This document shows positions 17,890 to 27,578 of a stretch of DNA of 64,000 nt, one piece after another (the stretch's first letter is position 1; each line of letters opens with the position of its first letter). Location: NCBI RefSeq assembly GCF_002245895.1, contig NZ_NPJZ01000001.1:4891501-4955500 (forward strand). Direction: 5' to 3'. Source of the DNA: Rhodococcus sp. OK302. Its GTDB lineage: Bacteria; Actinomycetota; Actinomycetes; Mycobacteriales; Mycobacteriaceae. A model generated the notes under the pieces. The model was not told where the DNA came from. It did not search any database and saw only the letters and a list, made by a program, of their open reading frames with translations. A program made the translations under genes and the position numbers.

Positions 17890-18735
17890 ATGTCCGAGAC
17901 TCCTCTTTACGGTTCTGCACCTACAACCGCTGCAGCACCCAAGCGCAAGACACGCATTCACCACCTCGCCGAGATGAAGCAACGCGGTGAACGCTGGTCG
18001 ATGCTCACGGCCTACGACTACTCGACGGCACGCATCTTCGAGGACGCCGGCATTCCGGTACTCCTCGTCGGCGATTCGGCCGCCAACGTGGTCTACGGCT
18101 ACGACACGACAGTGCCGATCACGATCGACGAGCTGCTCCCACTGGTTCGCGGAGTCGTTCGCGGCGCTCCCCACGCCCTGGTTGTCGCCGATCTGCCTTT
18201 CGGTACCTACGAGGGCTCTGCGGAACAGGCACTTGCCACCGCCACCCGCTTCATGAAGGAAGGCCTCGCGCACGCCGTCAAGATCGAAGGCGGCGAGCGG
18301 ATGAGCAAGCAGATCGCTGCCATCACCGCTGCCGGTATCCCCGTCATGGCTCACGTCGGATTCACCCCGCAGAGCGTCAACTCGCTGGGCGGATTCCGCG
18401 TCCAAGGCCGCGGCGACGCCTCCGAGCAACTTGTGGCGGACGCCATTGCCGTCCAGGAGGCCGGCGCGTTCTCGGTAGTCATGGAAATGGTTCCGGCAGA
18501 CATTGCGGGCCAGGTCAGCCGCAAGTTGACCATCCCCACGGTCGGTATCGGCGCCGGCAACGAATGCGATGCCCAGGTCCTCGTCTGGCAGGACATGGCG
18601 GGCTACACGAGCGGCAAGACAGCCAAGTTCGTCAAACGTTTCGGTAACGTCGGTGACGAACTGCGCTCTGCGGCCGCAGCCTATGCGTCAGAAGTTCGCA
18701 CGGGTGCGTTCCCGGCCGAAGAGCACAGTTTCTGA
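17890..18735 (+). CDS. panB: 3-methyl-2-oxobutanoate hydroxymethyltransferase (ketopantoate hydroxymethyltransferase)
   Basis: 281 aa, the normal length. PanB transfers a hydroxymethyl group from methylene-tetrahydrofolate to alpha-ketoisovalerate, the first committed step to pantothenate and coenzyme A. Seen: [20 protein letters not shown], the metal-site [28 protein letters not shown], the [11 protein letters not shown] segment and [14 protein letters not shown] with its catalytic acid region. A ribosome site (gaaaggga) precedes the ATG. It is divergent from the exported hydrolase, as in mycobacteria, and followed by a lipoprotein gene. Confidence 0.96.
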   Translation: MSETPLYGSAPTTAAAPKRKTRIHHLAEMKQRGERWSMLTAYDYSTARIFEDAGIPVLLVGDSAANVVYGYDTTVPITIDELLPLVRGVVRGAPHALVVADLPFGTYEGSAEQALATATRFMKEGLAHAVKIEGGERMSKQIAAITAAGIPVMAHVGFTPQSVNSLGGFRVQGRGDASEQLVADAIAVQEAGAFSVVMEMVPADIAGQVSRKLTIPTVGIGAGNECDAQVLVWQDMAGYTSGKTAKFVKRFGNVGDELRSAAAAYASEVRTGAFPAEEHSF

Positions 18736-18780
18736 TCCGAGACCGGCGAACGCCGCCTGTCTCTCGAAGAAGATTCAGGG

Positions 18781-19227
18781 GTGCGTTCCATGATGGGTAA
18801 CCGTCGTACTTTCGCTGCTGCCACAGTTGGCGGCGCAGTTCTCGTGACGGTTCTGAGTGGATGCGCGGGAGGGACAACAGTCTCTCCCGCGTCTTCCGGT
18901 TCGACCGCACCGACTACCTCGGCAGCAGCAAACTCAGCCACGACCGCAGCACCGGGGACCTTCACCGACGCTCAGGTCCAGCAGTTGTGCTCGGATATGG
19001 AAGCGGAACTTCAGAATTGGCGCACGGTCACGCCGACGCTCGGCAAGGGCGGGCTGAACATTGTCGTCGGTTCGTGGGCAACCGCGAACGGCATCAATCT
19101 TCTTGATCTCGCCCAGCACCGCGATCGCGTCGACACCGCAATGGCTGCCAGCTGCCCACAGGTGCGTGACGGTGCCCTGTACGCGCTCGAGATCCCCGAT
19201 CTAGCCTCGGGCATGGTCGGGTTCTAG
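18781..19227 (+). CDS. Small lipoprotein of unknown function
   Basis: 148 aa from a GTG. A lipoprotein signal peptide (RRTFAAATVGGAVLVTVLSGC, lipobox cysteine at 28) is followed by a Ser/Thr/Ala-rich linker to about residue 58 and a small helical domain containing QVQQLCSDMEAELQNWR and a second cysteine in SCPQVRDGALYALEI. The pattern resembles many actinobacterial lipoproteins with no known role. It follows panB by 45 bases and precedes the aminopeptidase by 11, so it may be co-transcribed with both. Confidence 0.75.
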   Translation: MRSMMGNRRTFAAATVGGAVLVTVLSGCAGGTTVSPASSGSTAPTTSAAANSATTAAPGTFTDAQVQQLCSDMEAELQNWRTVTPTLGKGGLNIVVGSWATANGINLLDLAQHRDRVDTAMAASCPQVRDGALYALEIPDLASGMVGF

Positions 19228-19238
19228 GTCGGCTTCTC

Positions 19239-20201
19239 ATGGCAGAACTGCGCACTCTCTATCCGCCGATCGACCCGTATTCCAGTGGGTACCTCGACGT
19301 CTGTGACGATCAGCGCCTGTACTGGGAAGCCAGCGGCAACCCGGACGGCAAACCGGTCGTGTTCCTTCACGGTGGCCCCGGCGGCGGCACGCATCCGTCG
19401 TTCCGCCAGTTCTTCGATCCGGCGGCCTACCGGATCGTCCTTCTCGATCAACGCGGTTGCGGACGGTCCACACCCCACGTTGCCGATGGCGCCGATCTGT
19501 CGGTGAACACGACCGACAAACTGCTCGCCGATATCGAAGCTCTGCGTGAGCACCTCGCTATCGAGCGGTGGATGGTGTTCGGCGGGTCCTGGGGTTCAAC
19601 CCTGGCACTCGCTTACGCCGAAACATTTCCGACCCGCGTGACCGAACTCGTACTGCGCGGGATCTTCCTGCTGCGCCGACGCGAAATCGACTGGTACTAC
19701 AACGGCGGTGCCGGCAATATCTTCCCCGAACGGTGGGCTCAGTTCCTCGAACCGGTTCCCGAAGACGAGCGCGGCAACGATCTGGTGGCGGTCTACCACC
19801 GACTGCTGCATTCCCACGATCCCGAGGTCGCCGCCCGCGCCGCCATCGCGTGGTCCGCGTGGGAAGGTTCAACCAGTTACCTGCTCCCCCAACCGGACAA
19901 GGTCGAGGAGAACTCCGAGATCCGGTTTGCCCTGGCATTCGCACGTATCGAAAACCACTACTTCATCAACGGTGGATTCTTCGACGAAGCCCAACTCCTG
20001 CACCAGAGTTCGACACTCCGCGGCATCCCCGGCACCATCGTGCAGGGGCGCTACGACGTCGTCTGTCCGGCCACCAGTGCCTGGGATCTGCACAACGCGT
20101 GGCCGGAGTCCAAGCTCGTGATCGTCGACGACGCCGGACATTCCGCGATGGAACCCGGCATCATGCATCACCTCCTCGAAGCAACCGACGCTTACCGGTA
20201 A
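19239..20201 (+). CDS. pip: Proline iminopeptidase
   Basis: 320 aa, alpha/beta-hydrolase, S33 family. It removes N-terminal proline from peptides in the cytoplasm. Seen: FLHGGPGGGTHPSFRQFFD for the oxyanion hole, LLDQRGCGRSTPH, the nucleophile elbow GGSWGS, a cap domain with REIDWYYNGGAGNIFPERW, then GRYDVVCPATSAWDLH (acid) and DDAGHSA (histidine). All positions of the family are present. It converges on the RNB-domain gene with 18 bases between stops. Confidence 0.93.
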   Translation: MAELRTLYPPIDPYSSGYLDVCDDQRLYWEASGNPDGKPVVFLHGGPGGGTHPSFRQFFDPAAYRIVLLDQRGCGRSTPHVADGADLSVNTTDKLLADIEALREHLAIERWMVFGGSWGSTLALAYAETFPTRVTELVLRGIFLLRRREIDWYYNGGAGNIFPERWAQFLEPVPEDERGNDLVAVYHRLLHSHDPEVAARAAIAWSAWEGSTSYLLPQPDKVEENSEIRFALAFARIENHYFINGGFFDEAQLLHQSSTLRGIPGTIVQGRYDVVCPATSAWDLHNAWPESKLVIVDDAGHSAMEPGIMHHLLEATDAYR

Positions 20202-20219
20202 CTCCATTCGGTGACTCGA

Positions 20220-21644
20220 TCAAGCCGGAAAAGTGAACTCCACTGTCCGCTTGGCCATGTCGACGGCGGTGAGACGGACCTTGACCCGCTCCCCGTCGTC
20301 GGGAGTGCCGACGCACTTGGCAATTACCGTGACCGACGGAACGAACACCTCGGCCGCACGCTTGCCGTCCTTGGCTCGCATCACCACCGCGTCGAACACC
20401 TCGCCGACACGGCCCTCGAGCAACGTGACCTCGGTCAGATCGATGCATGCCCGATCCACCTTGTTGGCCAAGGAATCCGAGCCGCTCATAATCGGAGGCA
20501 ACTCGGGCAGCGAGGTGCGCGCCCACTCCGGTATCGCTGCACCGGCACTGATCGCCAGGCAGACCTCGGTACTGAATCGATCGGAGAGCCTGCGCAGCGG
20601 TGCCGTTACGTGGGCGTACGGCGCACCGATCCCTGAATGCACTGTCAGGTCCGGTAATTGCCCGTCGAACGCCGCGTAGTCCGCGCCACGCAGCAGGGAC
20701 GGCGCAACCGACATCAGAGCCAACGTGGACGGCGCCTGGGCGTCGAGTCCGGCAAGGATCTGCCCCACCGATTTGTCTTGCGGCCACACAATTCCCAACG
20801 CGAGCGCCGTGCGGCGCAGGGCGTCCACCGCAGACTTCTCGGCCGGTGGCAAAGTGCGTAGCAATCCGACACCGGCGTCGATCATCATTTTTCCGGCGCA
20901 CATTCCGGTCAGGAGCGATACTTCCGCATTCCAGTCATCGGCCTCGGTGCGCGGTTCCAGCACGATGTGCCACTGCCCCGAACCGTCAGCCGTCGAATCC
21001 TCCCGAACCACCGACTGCTCCGGCAGTTTCAGTTCGATCGCCCCGCGGGCTACCGCAGAGATGCCGCGCAGGCGGCCGAATTCGGGGAGCGCCGCAATGG
21101 ACGGATGCAGGGTGCCGGCGTCGGCGTCACGCTGGACCGTCGAATAATCCAGACGCGCCACTGATTTCACGAGCGCGCGTGTCACCGTCCACGACGTCGG
21201 CTCTGCATTTCCGTCGAGCTCGATCCGCCACAGTGCAACGGGTCGAACCACATCCGGGAGCAGGCTCGCCGAACCTTCGGACAGAGCACGCGGATGCAGC
21301 GGAACAGAACCGTCCGGTAGGTAGAAGGTTTGGCCTCGCTTGCGCGTTTCGATGTCCAGTGCCCCACCAGGGTTCACCACGGCAGCGACATCCGCGATTG
21401 CGTAGTGCACGACAAAACCGTCCGCCGACTTCGTCAGGTGCACGGCCTGGTCGAGATCCATCGATCCCGGCGGGTCGATAGTGACAAACGGAATGTCGGT
21501 GGCGTCGAGACGGCCCTCGGCCAATCGATCTCGAGCATTTTCGGCTTCTGCCAACGCCGCGCTACCAAATGCGTCGGGTAGCGCGAACTCCGCCCGGATC
21601 ATCCCGAAGTCGATTCCCTGCACCATCATTCGACTTGCCGGCAC
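20220..21644 (-). CDS. RNB-domain ribonuclease (RNase II/R-like exoribonuclease)
   Basis: 474 aa. The RNB catalytic centre DPPGSMDLDQAVHL supplies the metal-binding aspartates, followed by HYAIADVAAVV and GQTFYLPDGSVPLHPRALSEG. A later PYAHVTAPLRRLSDRF is the conserved end of the domain. It is shorter than RNase II or R (no N-terminal cold-shock domains and no full S1 domain, only about 80 residues after the RNB core), as is usual for the actinobacterial single-domain version. It degrades single-stranded RNA from the 3' end. The exact start is uncertain. Confidence 0.88.
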   Translation of the reverse strand: MPASRMMVQGIDFGMIRAEFALPDAFGSAALAEAENARDRLAEGRLDATDIPFVTIDPPGSMDLDQAVHLTKSADGFVVHYAIADVAAVVNPGGALDIETRKRGQTFYLPDGSVPLHPRALSEGSASLLPDVVRPVALWRIELDGNAEPTSWTVTRALVKSVARLDYSTVQRDADAGTLHPSIAALPEFGRLRGISAVARGAIELKLPEQSVVREDSTADGSGQWHIVLEPRTEADDWNAEVSLLTGMCAGKMMIDAGVGLLRTLPPAEKSAVDALRRTALALGIVWPQDKSVGQILAGLDAQAPSTLALMSVAPSLLRGADYAAFDGQLPDLTVHSGIGAPYAHVTAPLRRLSDRFSTEVCLAISAGAAIPEWARTSLPELPPIMSGSDSLANKVDRACIDLTEVTLLEGRVGEVFDAVVMRAKDGKRAAEVFVPSVTVIAKCVGTPDDGERVKVRLTAVDMAKRTVEFTFPA

Positions 21645-21680
21645 GCGTCCTCCACCTTCGGTTCGGCGGCGAAACCGAAC

Positions 21681-21866
21681 TCAGTTATTCCAGTCGTCGT
21701 CGGCCCGATCAGCGGCTTTGTTGCGTTCAGCCGCGATCTGCAATGCATGTTCTGCCGACTCCCGATCAGGGTACGGCCCCATCCGTGTCAGGGACGAAGG
21801 CCCCTTCCCTTGGGAGACAGATCCATCGGACACATCGAAGTACCAGAGTCGATCTTCATCAGTCAT
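21681..21866 (-). CDS. SPOR-like small protein
   Basis: 61 aa from the ATG at 21866. The sequence DRLWYFDVSDGSVSQGKGPS then MGPYPDRESAEHALQIAAERN has the strand-helix pattern and the GPY..R..A..AL signature of SPOR-type repeats, which in larger proteins bind peptidoglycan. There is no signal peptide or membrane segment, so a cytoplasmic location is likely. Short proteins of this kind are common in actinobacteria, often paired with an RNB or other housekeeping gene. It is leftward, 36 bases before the RNB gene start. Confidence 0.7.
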   Translation of the reverse strand: MTDEDRLWYFDVSDGSVSQGKGPSSLTRMGPYPDRESAEHALQIAAERNKAADRADDDWNN

Positions 21867-21922
21867 GAATACAGTGTGGCATTCCCGGCGACTCGCGGGT
21901 GACATTCCAATGGGAGTCGCGC

Positions 21923-21950
21923 TTGTACATCGTTGTAAGACTGCTATTCT
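21923..21950 (+). promoter_or_regulatory. Candidate promoter of the 30-codon gene
   Basis: ttgtac and tattct are separated by 16 bases, resembling a housekeeping sigma promoter, about 95 bases upstream of the small gene at 22044. No transcript evidence is available. Confidence 0.35.
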
Positions 21951-22043
21951 TTCGTCGGCCTGGCAGGTGAGAACCGGACATTCGAACGGTGAGTTCTGCT
22001 TGATCGCCCTCGACGAGCTACGAAAAGAAATTAGGAGCGCACA

Positions 22044-22136
22044 ATGTCCGCGATTCTCTACGATTACCTCCTCCCGCTCATGGGCCGTGACGCGGCGACG
22101 TACTGGGCGACCTTGCTGGTCATCAAGCCCCTCTAA
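22044..22136 (+). CDS. 30-aa small protein with its own ribosome site and terminator
   Basis: The ATG follows taggagcgcaca, a near-ideal ribosome-binding site at correct spacing. The 30-residue product begins MSAILYDYLLPLMGRD and ends in TLLVIKPL before a TAA. It is amphipathic to hydrophobic with one possible short membrane helix at the end (YWATLLVI). A long perfect hairpin with a T-tract begins 22 bases after the stop. The next gene, rnpB, is on the opposite strand, so this is not a leader peptide for a downstream gene. Function is unknown; the isolated promoter, ribosome site and terminator make real expression likely. Confidence 0.65.
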   Translation: MSAILYDYLLPLMGRDAATYWATLLVIKPL

Positions 22137-22157
22137 GTCGTCCCACAGATCTACGAC

Positions 22158-22199
22158 AAGAAACCCCCGTCGACCTCGGTCGACGGGGGTTTCTTTTCA
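22158..22199 (+). terminator. Strong terminator shared by the 30-codon gene and rnpB side
   Basis: A perfect 17-bp stem (aagaaacccccgtcgac with its complement) around a four-base loop, followed by ttttc. The reverse side has an A-rich flank, so it could also stop leftward transcription leaving rnpB. Confidence 0.85.
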
Positions 22200-22204
22200 G
22201 TCTG

Positions 22205-22630
<426 letters not shown>

Positions 22631-22677
22631 AGTAGGTTACCGGGTCTCTGTCGGTGGCCCACACTATGGTCCTCTGT

Positions 22678-23205
22678 ATGACTCGGTACGTTGCCCTGCT
22701 ACGCGGCATCAATGTCGGCGGTATCAACATCAAGATGGTGGACCTGGCCCGCGTCTTCACTCAACTCGATTTCGAGAACGTCAAGACGGTCCTCGCATCC
22801 GGCAACGTTCTTTTCGACAGCGACAGCACGAATGTGGCGGCGCTGAAGAAGCAAATCGAGACGGCATTGAACACGGAGTTCGGCTACGAGGCGTGGGTTT
22901 TTGTGCTGGATACACCGGCACTGCAGGCGATCGTCGACAACTATCCGTTCGATCCCGGCCACGAGGGGTGGCACTCCTACGCGATAATCGCGTCCGAACC
23001 TGCCGTACTCGACGAATTGGCTTCGCTGTCAGACCAACTTGATCCGAACCTCGAGCAGATCGGCGTCGGCGACGGCGTGCTGTACTGGGAAGTCGAGAAG
23101 GGTATGACGCTCAAGAGCGTCGTCGGCAAATACACCGGTAAGCCGAAGTTCAAGGCGTTCACGACCACCCGCAACCTCAACACCCTCAACAAGCTGCTGC
23201 GCTGA
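22678..23205 (+). CDS. DUF1697 family protein
   Basis: 175 aa from the ATG at 22678, where the family's invariant opening MTRYVALLRGINVGGINIKM begins. The rest follows the family: FENVKTVLASGNVLFDS, GYEAWVFVLD, a central acidic stretch, and the ending KFKAFTTTRNLNTLNKLL. The family is widespread in bacteria, cytoplasmic, and without an established biochemical role. It is divergent from rnpB and 20 bases before the membrane transporter gene, with which it may share a transcript. Confidence 0.9.
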   Translation: MTRYVALLRGINVGGINIKMVDLARVFTQLDFENVKTVLASGNVLFDSDSTNVAALKKQIETALNTEFGYEAWVFVLDTPALQAIVDNYPFDPGHEGWHSYAIIASEPAVLDELASLSDQLDPNLEQIGVGDGVLYWEVEKGMTLKSVVGKYTGKPKFKAFTTTRNLNTLNKLLR

Positions 23206-23225
23206 CACTCGACTGATACCCGCCC

Positions 23226-24485
23226 GTGAATCTGCTTCCGATCCTTCTGGTCGCCGCGGTCCTGATCTTCGCGATCGCCCGCCCGCGCGGTCTTCCCGAG
23301 ATAGTTGTTGCCGGCCCCGCTGCGCTGATCGTCGTACTGACCGGCGCTGTCAGCCTCACCGAGGCGCGTACCGAAGTAGCGACGATGACTCCGACCGTCG
23401 TCTTCCTGGTAGCGGTGCTGATACTCGCGCACGCCGCTGATGCGTTGGGTGTCTTCGGCTGGGTCAGCCAGGTGCTGCAGCAACGATCACGGCGCGACCC
23501 CCGACGGCTCCTGAACTACGTGTTCGTCGCGGCCGCCGCGACTACCGCTGTCCTGAGCCTCGACGCGACCGTCGTCCTTCTGACACCGGCAGTTATCGGG
23601 GCAGCCCGAGCCGTGGGAGCCAGTCCGCGCCCACACTCGTATGCTGCTGCGCACCTCTCCAATTCGGCATCGACGCTCCTGCCGGTGTCCAATCTGACTA
23701 ACCTCATCGCCTTCTCCGCCACCGGTCTGACCTTCCTGCATTTCACCGCACTGATGGCCCTGCCGTGGGTTGTGACGATCGTGATGGAGTACCTGATATT
23801 CCGGCTGTTCTTTCGGGCGGAGCTGAAAGCGACCATTGACGCGGAGCTGAAAGCACCCGATCGTGATGAGCCTGATCAGCCGAGCCCGCGCTTGCATGCG
23901 CCGACCCTGCCGTTGGTTGTCATCGGGGCAACGCTCGTCGGCTTTGCCGCTTCGGGATTCGTCGGCATCGAGCCCGCCTGGGTCGCTGTTGCGGGTGCCT
24001 TCGTGCTCGGGAGTGTGGCGTTGCGTCGACGCCGAACCGATCTACGAAAAGTTCTCTACGCCGCAGACCTGTGGTTCTGCGCTTTTGTGCTGGTGCTCGG
24101 CGTTGTCGTCGCGGGCGTCGCACACGGGCCGATCGGGGACTGGATCGGACGGATACTGCCGTCGGACACGAGCTTCATCTCACTGCTCGTTGTTGCGACG
24201 GTGGCGGCGCTTGCCTCGAATCTGGTGAACAATCTGCCGGCCACGCTGCTGATGATCGCGGCACTCGGCCCGTCGGCGCCGCCCGGGCTGCTGCTGGCCA
24301 TGCTGATCGGAGTCAACATCGGACCCAACCTGACCTATGTCGGATCACTGGCGACGATGCTGTGGCGGCGTGTGGCCACCAGCGTGGGCGCGGCGCCCAC
24401 GCTGGCAACCTTCACGAAGCTCGGCCTGGCCACAACGCCGTTCACCCTGCTTGTTGCGGTGAGCGCGTTGTGGTTGGTGTTGTAA
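23226..24485 (+). CDS. ArsB/NhaD-superfamily membrane transporter (SLC13-like)
   Basis: 419 aa from a GTG, with about eleven hydrophobic segments in two halves. The halves carry the ion-transporter hairpin motifs TAVLSLDATVVLLTPAV and NLVNNLPATLLMIAAL, the DATVVLLTP and NNLPAT loops being characteristic of ArsB and related anion or sodium carriers. A cytoplasmic linker with many charged residues lies near 200-225. No arsR or arsC gene is adjacent, so arsenite efflux is uncertain; a dicarboxylate or proton/sodium exchange role is equally possible. Confidence 0.8.
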   Translation: MNLLPILLVAAVLIFAIARPRGLPEIVVAGPAALIVVLTGAVSLTEARTEVATMTPTVVFLVAVLILAHAADALGVFGWVSQVLQQRSRRDPRRLLNYVFVAAAATTAVLSLDATVVLLTPAVIGAARAVGASPRPHSYAAAHLSNSASTLLPVSNLTNLIAFSATGLTFLHFTALMALPWVVTIVMEYLIFRLFFRAELKATIDAELKAPDRDEPDQPSPRLHAPTLPLVVIGATLVGFAASGFVGIEPAWVAVAGAFVLGSVALRRRRTDLRKVLYAADLWFCAFVLVLGVVVAGVAHGPIGDWIGRILPSDTSFISLLVVATVAALASNLVNNLPATLLMIAALGPSAPPGLLLAMLIGVNIGPNLTYVGSLATMLWRRVATSVGAAPTLATFTKLGLATTPFTLLVAVSALWLVL

Positions 24486-24489
24486 CTGG

Positions 24490-25617
24490 CTAGCGCAGGT
24501 GCGACGTGTCGTTGACAAGCCGAACGGACGCTCCCCCATCGGGATAGAACTCGGCGATACTCAACGACGCCAAATCCAGATGCAAGCGATACAGCAATGA
24601 CGGACCGGCGTCGAGCGCCAGCTGCACGAGAGTCTTGATCGGCGTCACGTGCGAAACGACGAGAAGAGTTGCGCCGCCGTACGTTGCGATCAAATCGTCA
24701 CGCGCGGCAATCACACGCTCACGGACCTCGTCGAAGCTCTCGCCTCCCGGAGGCTTCACCGACGTGTCGGACAGCCACTGGCGATGCAGTTCCGGATCAC
24801 GCTCGGCTGCTTCACTGAACGTCAGACCGTCCCAGTCGCCGAAATCGGTTTCGATCAAACCTTTGTGCTCGATTACCGGCAGTCCCAGAACACGTGCCGA
24901 TTCCTCGGCGGTTTCACGAGTCCGACCCAACGGCGACGAGACGACGGCGTCGATACCGCCGCGGCTTCCGAATCGCGCTGCGGCCCCAGCAGCTTGGGCG
25001 CGGCCCAAGGCGGTCAGAATCGGATTGCCCCGGCCCGAGTAACGACGATCTACCGACATCGCGGTCTGGCCGTGCCGTAGCAACAACATTCGCGTCGGCT
25101 TGCCGGTGGTGGCAACCCAACCCGGCGAACCGGCGATCTGAGGTTCTGATGTCGACTCGGAGGGTGCGTCCACCGGAGCTGCGACCGGTGCAGTCTTTGA
25201 TTCGATGCCCGCCGCAGCATCCATCGCCTCGTTTGCCAGGCGATCCGCGTGCGAATTCTCGGCCCGGGGAATCCAGGTGTACGTCACGCGGTAAAACTGC
25301 TTGGCCAACTCCGCTGCGCGCCGCTGGAGCGGAATCATGTCCGGGTGCTTGACCTTCCAGCGTCCGGACATCTGCTCGACCACCAGTTTGGAGTCCATCC
25401 GGACGTCCACGTCGGTCGCTCCGAGTTCACCCGCAGCGGTCAATCCGGCGATGAGTCCGCTGTATTCCGCCACGTTGTTGGTGGCGATGCCGATGCTCTC
25501 CTTGCGCTCCGCGAGCACAGTGCGAGCCTCGTCGAAAACGACGGCGCCGTACCCGGCCGGTCCCGGATTGCCTCGCGATCCACCATCAGCCTCGATGATG
25601 ACCTGTGACGAACTCAC
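24490..25617 (-). CDS. RNase HI fused to a histidine-phosphatase (CobC-like) domain
   Basis: 375 aa from the GTG at 25617, which overlaps the stop of the zinc-ribbon gene. Residues 1-135 are RNase HI, with IEADGGSRGNPGPAGYG, DVRMDSKLVVEQM and SHADRLANEAM giving the catalytic acids. After a Pro/Ala/Ser linker, residues about 170-375 are a histidine phosphatase with the LLRHGQTAMS centre and VSHVTPI. In M. tuberculosis Rv2228c has the same fusion; the phosphatase removes phosphate from alpha-ribazole phosphate in cobalamin synthesis. Cobalamin genes cobC and cobD lie in the same stretch, which supports that role. Confidence 0.93.
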   Translation of the reverse strand: MSSSQVIIEADGGSRGNPGPAGYGAVVFDEARTVLAERKESIGIATNNVAEYSGLIAGLTAAGELGATDVDVRMDSKLVVEQMSGRWKVKHPDMIPLQRRAAELAKQFYRVTYTWIPRAENSHADRLANEAMDAAAGIESKTAPVAAPVDAPSESTSEPQIAGSPGWVATTGKPTRMLLLRHGQTAMSVDRRYSGRGNPILTALGRAQAAGAAARFGSRGGIDAVVSSPLGRTRETAEESARVLGLPVIEHKGLIETDFGDWDGLTFSEAAERDPELHRQWLSDTSVKPPGGESFDEVRERVIAARDDLIATYGGATLLVVSHVTPIKTLVQLALDAGPSLLYRLHLDLASLSIAEFYPDGGASVRLVNDTSHLR

Positions 25618-26351
25618 AGACCGGACTCCTTGGTACGAACCATGATTGCGCCGCACTCGTTGCAGCGGACAACGGAATCGGACGGTGCGGCTGCAATACG
25701 CGCAATCTCGGCCCGGTCGATTTCGATCCGGCACGCACCACAACGGCGAGCCTGCAGGAGTGCTGCACCCGGTCCGCCTTGAGTGCGCTGCTTCTCGTAC
25801 ACGGCCAGGAAATCAGCCGGGAATTCACCGATCAGACGTTCGCGATCCGCCTGGCAACGCTCCTGCGCCTTGTTCAGATCGGCGACTGCGTCATCGCGGC
25901 GACGCTTCGCATCGACCAACTCGTCTTCGGCCTGCGACAGCTGCGCACCGGCGTGATCGTGATCGGCCTGCAGCGCCTCACGCTGTTCCATGATCTCGAG
26001 CAACTCGTCTTCGAGGATTCCCTGCCGACGGACGAGGCTGCCGAGTTCGTGTTCGAGTTCGGTGAGCTGCTTGGCGCCCACGCTGCCGCTCTGCAAGAGT
26101 GTTCGGTCTTTGTCTTCACGCTGACGAACCGCGTCGATCTCGCCCTCGAGCTTGCGAATGTCGCGGTCGATGTCATCGATCTGGATCTCGACGGACACCG
26201 ACGCGTCCTTGCGGCTGATGCGTTCAGCCTCGAGACTGTCCACTTCCTGCTGCTCGGGAAGCGCGTTGCGACGGTGTGCGATCCGGGTGAGCTCCGCATC
26301 CACGCCGGCGAGGTCGAGAAGCTTGGCTTGCACCTGTGGTTGGACGTTCAC
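25614..26351 (-). CDS. Coiled-coil protein with C-terminal C4 zinc ribbon
   Basis: 245 aa from the GTG at 26351, preceded by aggag. About 20-170 is a long charged coiled coil (for example EVDSLEAERISRKDASVSVE and ELEHELGSLVRRQGILEDEL). The end holds RRCGACRIEIDRAEIARI and VVRCNECGAIMVR, two CxxC pairs forming a zinc ribbon. It matches the actinobacterial family of M. tuberculosis Rv2229c, whose role is unknown although structural relatives act in secretion or nucleic-acid binding. It is coupled to the RNase H gene by a four-base overlap and follows the Nif3 gene by about 96 bases. Confidence 0.9.
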   Translation of the reverse strand: MNVQPQVQAKLLDLAGVDAELTRIAHRRNALPEQQEVDSLEAERISRKDASVSVEIQIDDIDRDIRKLEGEIDAVRQREDKDRTLLQSGSVGAKQLTELEHELGSLVRRQGILEDELLEIMEQREALQADHDHAGAQLSQAEDELVDAKRRRDDAVADLNKAQERCQADRERLIGEFPADFLAVYEKQRTQGGPGAALLQARRCGACRIEIDRAEIARIAAAPSDSVVRCNECGAIMVRTKESGL

Positions 26352-26447
26352 GCTGTGTAACTCCTGCTGTATGTCCGAGGTCGGCACGACTCATGAAAAA
26401 AACTGCTGTTGAAATGTTCGTGCAACCGTACCTTGATCGGGGCCGAC

Positions 26448-27578
26448 CTACGACGCACTCAGGCACCACGGATCCGTGCGAATTGTCGATACCCGGCTCT
26501 CCCATCCGGGAACGGACCCGAAGGCGGCGTCGACCACCGACTTCGCCTGGCTGCACCACGGAAACTCGCTGGCCCAGTGCGCGACATCGACCAAGGCCGG
26601 TCCCCCGGCCCGCAGATGCTCGTCGGCGGGGTGATGTCGCAGGTCGGACGTCACATACACGTCGACGCCCAGTGCCGATACCGTCGCGAGATACGAATCT
26701 CCGGAACCGCCGCAGACAGCAACTGTGCGCACCATCGCGTCGGGGTCACCCGCGGCGCGGACGCCCCACTCCGTCGACGGCAAGCCCTTTGCGACACGCG
26801 CCGTGAACTCACGCAGAGTTTCGGGGTGCGGAAGCTCACCTATGCGGCCCAAACCCAATGAACTCGGGAAGGCTGCGAGTTCGAATACATCGAAGGCCGG
26901 TTCCTCGTACGGATGCGCAGTGCGCAATGCCTCGAGCACCGCCCCGCGTTTATTTCGTGCCGCGATGACCTCGACACGATCTTCGCTTACCTGCTCGATC
27001 GCGCCGAGACTGCCGATCGTCGGATTCGCCCCGTCGCCGGGAAGGAACTGGCCGGTGCCGGTCACCGTCCAACTGCACTTGCTGTAGTCACCGATCCGGC
27101 CGGCGCCGGCCGCAAACAGCGCTTCCCGCACAGCGGCAGTGTTACCGGCCGGCACCATCACCACCCACTTGTCTAGCGGCGCAGACGGTTTCGGTTCGAT
27201 CGGACGCAATACCGTCAGGCCAAGAGCGTCGGCGAGTGCGTCGGAAACCCCGGGATCTGCCGAATCGGCATTCGTGTGTGCGGAGAACAACGCGCATCCA
27301 GCCTTGATCAGCTTGTGCACCAGAGCACCCTTCGGCGTGTGCGCGCCGACGGTATCCACCCCGCGCAGAAGCAGCGGATGATGCACCACCAGCAGATCGG
27401 CACCCGAAGCAATGGCGTCGTCGACCACGGCTTCCGTCGGATCCACGGCGAAGACAACTCGGCTCACGGAATCTGCCGGATCCCCACACACCAGTCCGAC
27501 GGAATCCCAGGATTCGGCCAGTGCGGGTGGATACGCAGCCTCGAGAGCAGTGATGACGTCGGCCAGTGTTGTGTTCAC
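26448..27578 (-). CDS. Nif3-like dinuclear metal centre protein
   Basis: 376 aa from the GTG at 27578 that overlaps the cobC stop. The N- and C-terminal parts form the Nif3/DUF34 core: [28 protein letters not shown] (metal histidines), [17 protein letters not shown], and [14 protein letters not shown] with VDVAHWASE near the end. The middle part (about 130-240), with [20 protein letters not shown], is the inserted PII-like domain. The family is nearly universal, with proposed GTP cyclohydrolase or metal-handling roles not settled. Length and place match M. tuberculosis Rv2230c. Confidence 0.93.
   Translation of the reverse strand: MNTTLADVITALEAAYPPALAESWDSVGLVCGDPADSVSRVVFAVDPTEAVVDDAIASGADLLVVHHPLLLRGVDTVGAHTPKGALVHKLIKAGCALFSAHTNADSADPGVSDALADALGLTVLRPIEPKPSAPLDKWVVMVPAGNTAAVREALFAAGAGRIGDYSKCSWTVTGTGQFLPGDGANPTIGSLGAIEQVSEDRVEVIAARNKRGAVLEALRTAHPYEEPAFDVFELAAFPSSLGLGRIGELPHPETLREFTARVAKGLPSTEWGVRAAGDPDAMVRTVAVCGGSGDSYLATVSALGVDVYVTSDLRHHPADEHLRAGGPALVDVAHWASEFPWCSQAKSVVDAAFGSVPGWESRVSTIRTDPWCLSAS

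Noticed and set aside
26352-26387. Longer start of the zinc-ribbon protein
   Set aside because: The first twelve codons precede the ribosome site of the GTG at 26351.
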